Source: Hyphochytrium catenoides (taxonomy: Eukaryota > Sar > Hyphochytriomycetes > Hyphochytriales > Hyphochytriaceae). From it: a stretch of 13,876 nt of DNA. The stretch spans positions 31,116 through 44,991 of the forward strand of contig FLMG01001776.1 of the NCBI GenBank assembly GCA_900088475.1, given 5' to 3'. Below, piece by piece: positions 9,221-13,876 of the stretch. Position 1 is the stretch's first letter, and each line of letters begins with the position of its first letter. Position numbers and translations under genes: made by a program. The notes beneath the pieces were generated by a model that was not told where the DNA came from, did not search any database, and worked only from the letters and a program-made list of their open reading frames with translations.

Positions 9221-11723
9221 TTCTCTTTGCCTGGCAGAGGTTCATGAGCCTTCAAAGTGTACCGTGGTCTGTACGTTCTGTCTCTCCTACCTTGGCCATC
9301 GCCTATCGAGAGGTGAGCGGCAGCAGCTAGGACTATCTCTCCTTCAAGGAAGTATAGTTCCGCCAGGTCATCGATGACTTCCCTCAGCTTTGGGTTTTGG
9401 AAGTCGTGAGGAGCAGATGAAGACTCTCCTTTTGCTCCTGCGCTTGCCTTGGCGTCTCTAGCAGATCTCTAAGCATAGGAGAGATGCCACAGCAGTGATA
9501 AGAGCAAGAGAGGAAAGGAGAGACAACGAGGAGAGCATGTAAATTAGACAGTCCTCTGTATGACAGACAGAGACCGAGAAAAAGCAAACAAGACGCAGGA
9601 AAAGAGAGGCACAGACCTCTTTAGGGCTCTTAGCCTCCGCAGGATGATGATCAGGAGCCTCCTGTAAGTGCCTCTCCTGGTCTTGGTCCTGCACGCCAGA
9701 GGATACCGTTCGGTGCAATGGAGAGACGAGGTACGGTGGAGGAGAAGAGGAGCCCAAGTAACAGAAAGGCGGAGAGAGAGAGTGAGTGAGAGAGAGAGAG
9801 AGAGACAAGGCAAGAAAGAGAGACACAAGGCGAGACGGCGAGAGACAAGGCGAGAGGAAGAGAGACAAGGCGGGAGAAATAGAAAAGGAGGGACTCAATA
9901 TCGGGCAAGGATGTAGTCCTTTGAAGGCTGGCCTCTATCTGTTTCAAATACATTTTTATCTGTTTTTCACCCTTTCCTTACCTCCGCCAGACAGACAAGG
10001 AGAGCAGCTTGATGCTCCTTCCTTCTCATGTACACTTCTGTGCACTGTCCTCTCTTCCCTGTTGCCAAGAGAAAAGGAACAGCTTTTGCTTCCTCTTTCT
10101 TGGCCAGAAAGAGTGCATACTGCTCACACACGTCCTGGGAGCATGGAACGAACAAGAATGAGGTGGCTATATGGTCAAGAACGAGAAGGTAGTCTCTCAG
10201 TCCATCTCAACGTCCCCTCTTTTTCCACTTTCTCTCTTCTTCCCTGCTCTTTGTTCCTTTCCTTTCTTCTATTGTTTCTCTCTTTGTCATCCGCGCTTTC
10301 TTGGTTCTTGACCCAGGATGTCATTCCTCGTTTGCGCACCTTCCAGAAGGCCAGAGAGACTGAGGGAGCGATGGAGATAGCGTGCTCCCAGTGACCGAGC
10401 TCCATGTGGATCTCGCAGTACCTAAAAAGCGAAAGCCTTGTGAGCTCCTTTGGCCGCGCTCTTCTCTCTGCTCCGTCTCTCTTCTCTCCGCTCCGTCTCT
10501 CTTCTCTCCCTCTCTTTTCCTTCTCTTTTCTGGTATCTTAACACTTTTCCCTAGCGGTATCTCACTATAGGCAACGTTGCCGCTCTTTGGTATCTTCCTA
10601 GAGCCACTTTGAGAAGAGCGGCGTCTTCTGGAAGAGTACCATGCTTTCTTGGCCGTCTTTCTCCCTCTCTCTCTCTCTTTCTGGTTCTCTCTCGCTTTCT
10701 CTCACTCTCTCACAGTTCTGTCCTCCTCGCTCGCTCTGTGCAGCTGGACCTCTTTCTTGACTGTCTCTGCAAGCACCCACAGACTGTGATACTTACCGCT
10801 GGGTATCTCCAAGCTGGAGGAATTTTAGGGCTGCGTTCTCCAGCATTTCTGCTCTCTTCTTCTGAGAAAGGCCTCTTTAGTTAGGGGAGAATGAGAGAGA
10901 AAAAGGGTGTGTGTGTGAGAGGGAGAGAGAGAGAGAGAAGAGAGAGGAAATTTGAAGAGTTGAAATGTAGAAAACGCCGCCATTGAGAATGGGACGGATG
11001 GCGAACAAGTGACGGGAAGCAGAGACAAAATAGAGACGGCAAGGTAGTGACGAACAACTGAGGGGATCTCTCTCTCTCTCTCTCTCTCTCTTTCTCAGTG
11101 GGAAGACAGAAGAACATCCGGGAACTGAGGGGCTCTCTTTCTCTCTCTCTCTCAGTTTCTTTGTCTTGGTGTCTCACCTAGCTGTGGCCCTGCCCGCTAC
11201 GCTTTCCGCTTTAGAGCGGTTCAGTGCTAGCAGTTCGTCGACAGGGACTAATGCTCGAGGCCCGAGAAGTTCTTCGTCGGCCTGAGAGGAAGCTAACAGA
11301 GAGAAGGCTCAGAAGTCAAGGGAAAGAGATTCTGAAGAAAAGGGAAAGCTGCAAAAGGGAAGAAATCAAAAAGTGTGAAGAAGATGTTGAGCTAAGGAAA
11401 CACAAGGGAGAGTAGTCCAAAAGCGGCGGCCCCTATGTCTACCTTCTTTTCTTCCTTTCTTTCCCTTGCTGGAGCCACTCATTGCAAGCTGCCACAGCTG
11501 TGAAGAGTTATTGAACCCTCCAAAGTAGTCAAAGAGCATCTGGCGCGGAAAAGAGTGAGGGAGAGAAAGAGAGAGAACGATATGAATATAGTCACATCGA
11601 TCCACAGTCTTTATATAGAAAGTAAAGAGAGGCACTGATGGTCGTTTGAAGAAGAAGAAAGATCAGAGCTAAGAGAGTGAGAGAAAAACGAGCCTCCAAC
11701 CGGGAAGACAGCAAGGTTCGGAC

Positions 11724-11776
<53 letters not shown>

Positions 11777-12966
11777 AGGAAACTCGGGCAAAGGGGACAC
11801 TGTAGAGAGTAAGAGGCAGCGTACCTTATACCTCGCCTCCGCTCTCTCTTCCTGCTCCACAGCATCCTTCAGCTGTAGGGCGGCTATCCCGTAAAGGCTG
11901 CCGTCTGAAGGAAGAGAAAGGAGATCATCCCAGCCTAAAAGATTATTAGGTTAGGTGCCTCACTGCTTAATTGTCTGCTGTCTCTCCCTTCCTCGCGCTT
12001 GTCGTATGTTCCTCTAGCACGTTCTTCTTCTTCCTGCTAAGCAGCGTCTATCATGGATCTCAGTATCTCTGTCTGCGTCGTTTCGCCGTGTATATCTTGT
12101 CTATTTGTGCCATCACCGGCAATCTAGAGACTCTCTCTCGCCCCGAACCTCTTTCTCCTTCATCAGCTCTCTTCCTCCCTAACCTGCTAACTGCTTCTTG
12201 GCCACCGCTTTTTGCCATTTGTTCTCCACAATGAGAGCCAGCTTCGGCTTCTCCAACTCAGGGCAGCACAAGGACCAAAACCTGCACTTGCGATGAGCTG
12301 CGTCAGAGGCATAATAGCTTCAAACCTTGTTAAGTTTATGGAGAGAGAGAAGAAAAAAAGAAAGAGAAGAGAGTCGGAGAGGGCAGACGATTGAGACAGA
12401 GGCAGCGGCGAGATGCAGCGGACCGTCGAGCTGGAGAGAGACACAGTGAACTGCAAGGGACAGGCTAAAAAAGTCCAAGCCATAGGGTAAGCAGAATGAA
12501 GACTCTTGCTGGTGTGAGAGAGGAGAGAAGAGAAAAGAGAGAAAGAGAGAAAAAGGAGATAGGTCGTGCCTCATCGTAGTATCTCGAGAAGTGGAGACGA
12601 AATCAAACGGCCGCAGAGGGTGGCAGGAGAGAGAATAGACGTCCGCTTGATGCTCCTGCATTACCCTAGAGACCGGACAAAAGGACAGATTGGGAGAGAG
12701 AGTGAGACAGAGAGAACGAATGGGGCAGAGAGAGAGAGACAAAAGCAATATTCGAAAAGTTAAAAGCAAGGTAGGGACACGGAAAGATGCGAGAACTGAA
12801 GGAGTGACAGGGAGGAAGAGAAGGAAACTCATGCGATCAAGCAGTCGCTGCAAGGAAGAGAACGCATAAACTTAGAAGAAGAGACAGATGGCAAATTGAA
12901 AGGAGGGAGACACAGCACGGAGAGTGAGGTTGTAGGAGAGAGAGAGCGAGAGAGAGCGAGGAGAGC

Positions 12967-12998
<32 letters not shown>

Positions 12999-13692
12999 AC
13001 GAAAGCGAGAAAGCGAGAGAGGGAGAGAGAGAAGGACAAAGAGAGACCAAGAGAGAGAGAGAAAGATATGAGAGAGAGAGAAGGTGCGGCGGCGGGGGAG
13101 AAGGGGTTCTATTCTCCCTAACCGTATGCAGTTCTTGGTGCGTATGTCCCACAGTCTGATGGTACTGTCCCAGCTCCCACTCAGCAAGTAGTAGGGCAGC
13201 GCCGAGCAGAAAGCTAGACCTCTACACCACAAGAGCAAGAGAGAGAGAGAACGAGATGAAGAAGTGTGCGGGAGGGAGAGCGGGAAAGTGCAAGAGAGGA
13301 GAGAGAGAGAGGGGGAAAGCGTAAGAGTGGAGAGAAAGAGGGAAGGCATAAGAAACGAGACAGCTAGGGAAGACAGAGATGAGCATGAGGGAGGAAGAAA
13401 ATGAGAGAGAGAGAGAGAACAGATGAGTTGCTGAAAGAAATAGAGAAAGTGCCTCAAAACCGCCACAAAGCAAGGCAATTCAGAGAACTTAAATAGCTGG
13501 AGTAGACGCAGTCCTGAAGAGAAAGAGAAGAAAGGTCACGGCTTGGCCAACGACTGAAAACCTTTTTTGCCTGTTTATCCTACCTGACATTGTGAGAGTG
13601 CCCTCTGAGCATCGCCAACGGCTCTTCTCTCCTCCCGACCTCCCACAGTCCAACCGCCTGGTCGTCAGAAGCGGTGGCGAGCAGAAAGGGAA
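6834..13692 (-). CDS. WDR17-like WD40 plus alpha-solenoid protein (5' part lies beyond the window)
   Basis: The transcription-order exons are 13692-13584, 13221-13123, 12665-12570, 12281-12184, 11904-11825, 11539-11443, 11292-11178, 10874-10797, 10421-10340, 10134-9982, 9688-9617, 9468-9291, 9076-9003, 8768-8667, 8343-8150, 7991-7864, 7755-7632, 7439-7324 and 7138-6834 (TAG). All 18 joins hold phase, giving 765 residues. Exons 1-4 encode the last WD repeats (ATASDDQAVGLWEV; LLSGSWDSTIRLWDI; VSTSRDTTM then RFWSL). The rest is helical. YCEIHMELGHWEHAISIAPS followed by VSLAFWK matches the W-x-x-A-l-x-i-A-P-x-V-S-x-x-Y/F-W signature of WDR17. Later landmarks are YFLEGEIVLAAAAHLSIG, YCGILRAMWKGYWPLL, VGPCSNAAFALEPGG and a C-terminal VVVLAGSNLPPSH. 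WDR17 has no firmly known biochemical role. Exons 11-12 form a low-complexity linker. The identification rests on remembered family features, not alignment. Exon 17's acceptor and the last exon's end are the least certain borders. Confidence 0.72.
8344..8666 (-). other. GC-AG intron 14 of the WDR17-like gene
   Basis: The exon ends GACATTGAG at 8667 and the intron begins GCATGC. The acceptor is TTAACAG, with the next exon starting TTGAAGCTT at 8343. No GT at this position keeps the frame. Joining here reads GGDIE then LKLLCAGFHYPPDL without a gap. Confidence 0.6.
9186..9217 (+). repeat. (CT)16 microsatellite
   Basis: An uninterrupted CT run on the + strand lies inside the intron between exons 12 and 13 of the WDR17-like gene. 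On the coding (-) strand it is purine, the opposite of the gene's neighbouring GA-on-plus tracts. Confidence 0.9.
9801..9880 (+). repeat. 20-bp minisatellite, four copies
   Basis: Four units start at 9801, 9821, 9841 and 9861. Their shared core is AGAGACAAGGCGAGA with variable last bases, and the period is exactly 20. The array follows a (GA)n run and sits in the intron between exons 10 and 11 of the WDR17-like gene. It gives rise to spurious Arg/Glu ORFs. Confidence 0.85.
10461..10510 (+). repeat. 20-bp tandem repeat, 2.5 copies
   Basis: The unit CTTCTCTCYGCTCCGTCTCT occurs at 10461-10480 and 10481-10500 with one difference, and a half unit follows. It lies in the intron between exons 8 and 9 of the WDR17-like gene. 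Confidence 0.8.
11056..11155 (+). repeat. Duplicated intron block containing (CT)n
   Basis: The word AACTGAGGGG followed by a CT run and TTTCTCAG or CTCTCAG occurs at 11056-11097 and again at 11123-11155. The first copy carries an uninterrupted CT run of about 25 bases. This looks like a short segmental duplication with expansion of the dinucleotide run. It lies inside the intron between exons 7 and 8. Confidence 0.65.
11729..11774 (+). repeat. (GA)23 microsatellite
   Basis: This is the longest perfect dinucleotide run in the window, 46 bases of GA. It lies in the intron between exons 5 and 6 of the WDR17-like gene. On the coding strand it is CT. Confidence 0.95.
12282..12569 (-). other. GC-AG intron 3 of the WDR17-like gene
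   Basis: The exon ends ACGATGAG at 12570 and the intron starts GCACGA. The acceptor is AAGTGCAG, with the next exon at 12281. The split codon AG|G restores an intact WD motif, RDTTM-RFWSL. No nearby GT donor does so. Confidence 0.7.
12932..13082 (+). repeat. Polypurine tract (imperfect GA)
   Basis: About 150 bases are almost entirely purine, GAGA broken by GCGAG and AAAG. The tract lies in the intron between the WD-repeat exons 2 and 3. On the coding strand it is pyrimidine. Confidence 0.85.
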
Positions 13693-13761
13693 CTGAAGGG
13701 GACCAAACAGTGCTAAAAACACGGGCCTACCAGAAAGATAGAAGGAGGAAACAAGGCATTG

Positions 13762-13876
13762 CGAGAGAGAGAGAAAAAGAGAGAGAGAGAGGGAGAAAGA
13801 GAGAGAATGAAATTGAGAGAGAGTGAGAGAGAAAGAGGGACAGAGAGAAAGAGAGAGAGTGAGAGAGAGAGTGAGA
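13762..13876 (+). repeat. Polypurine tract at the right edge
   Basis: From here to the window end the sequence is GA-rich with occasional GTGAG and GGGA. It is upstream, on the - strand, of the first exon seen of the WDR17-like gene, and so is probably intron. No exon is visible in it. Confidence 0.8.

Noticed and set aside
9786-10394. 202-codon + strand ORF starting with Arg/Glu repeats
   Set aside because: It is antisense to exon 10 of the WDR17-like gene plus the 20-bp minisatellite.
11224-11415. + strand ORF with charged residues (63 codons)
   Set aside because: It is antisense to exon 7 of the WDR17-like gene, whose frame and splice sites are convincing.
12837-13478. 213-codon - strand ORF rich in LSLSLS
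   Set aside because: Only 13221-13123 is coding (a WD repeat). The rest is microsatellite in introns.
1-13876. CRISPR array, prophage, insertion sequence or tRNA/rRNA genes
   Set aside because: No spaced palindromic repeats, transposase motifs, terminal inverted repeats or tRNA cloverleaf were seen. The simple repeats have no unique spacers.

Overview
The window is nuclear DNA from an intron-rich eukaryote. No bacterial layout is visible. The convincing coding sequence falls into short pieces, mostly 60-360 bases, with clean GT-AG (twice GC-AG) borders and matching codon phase. The pieces are separated by introns of roughly 100-460 bases packed with (CT)n/(GA)n low-complexity DNA. Most long apparent ORFs of the type LSLSLSLS or REREREGE are translated microsatellite and are not genes. 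The species cannot be fixed from the sequence. An intron-rich protist or alga fits, but that is only an impression.

Layout. (1) 698-2213, + strand: a complete three-exon gene for a 271-residue VTT-domain (SNARE-associated Golgi/DedA-type) membrane protein. (2) 2457-5067, - strand, convergent with the first gene: seven phase-compatible exons for an LSm protein of the Lsm11 type (split Sm fold with a long insert between Sm1 and Sm2), with an N-terminal region I do not recognise. Its 5' end is not found. (3) 5130-6833: an unresolved stretch of about 1.7 kb with short protein-like open segments on both strands, each broken by stops. (4) 6834-13692, - strand, entering from beyond the right edge: nineteen exons of a WD40 plus alpha-solenoid protein that most resembles WDR17. 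All 18 introns join in phase to give 765 residues.

No functional link between the three genes is evident: one is a membrane or lipid-handling protein, one an RNA-binding LSm protein, one a large scaffold. The noteworthy features are the Lsm11-type gene with its extra N-terminus, two GC-AG introns and two GTCTGT donors in the WDR17-like gene, 20-bp minisatellites inside its introns, and the heavy polypurine/polypyrimidine content of the introns, whose orientation flips from intron to intron. All exon models were made by eye from splice signals, phase and protein sense, and no alignment or RNA evidence was available.
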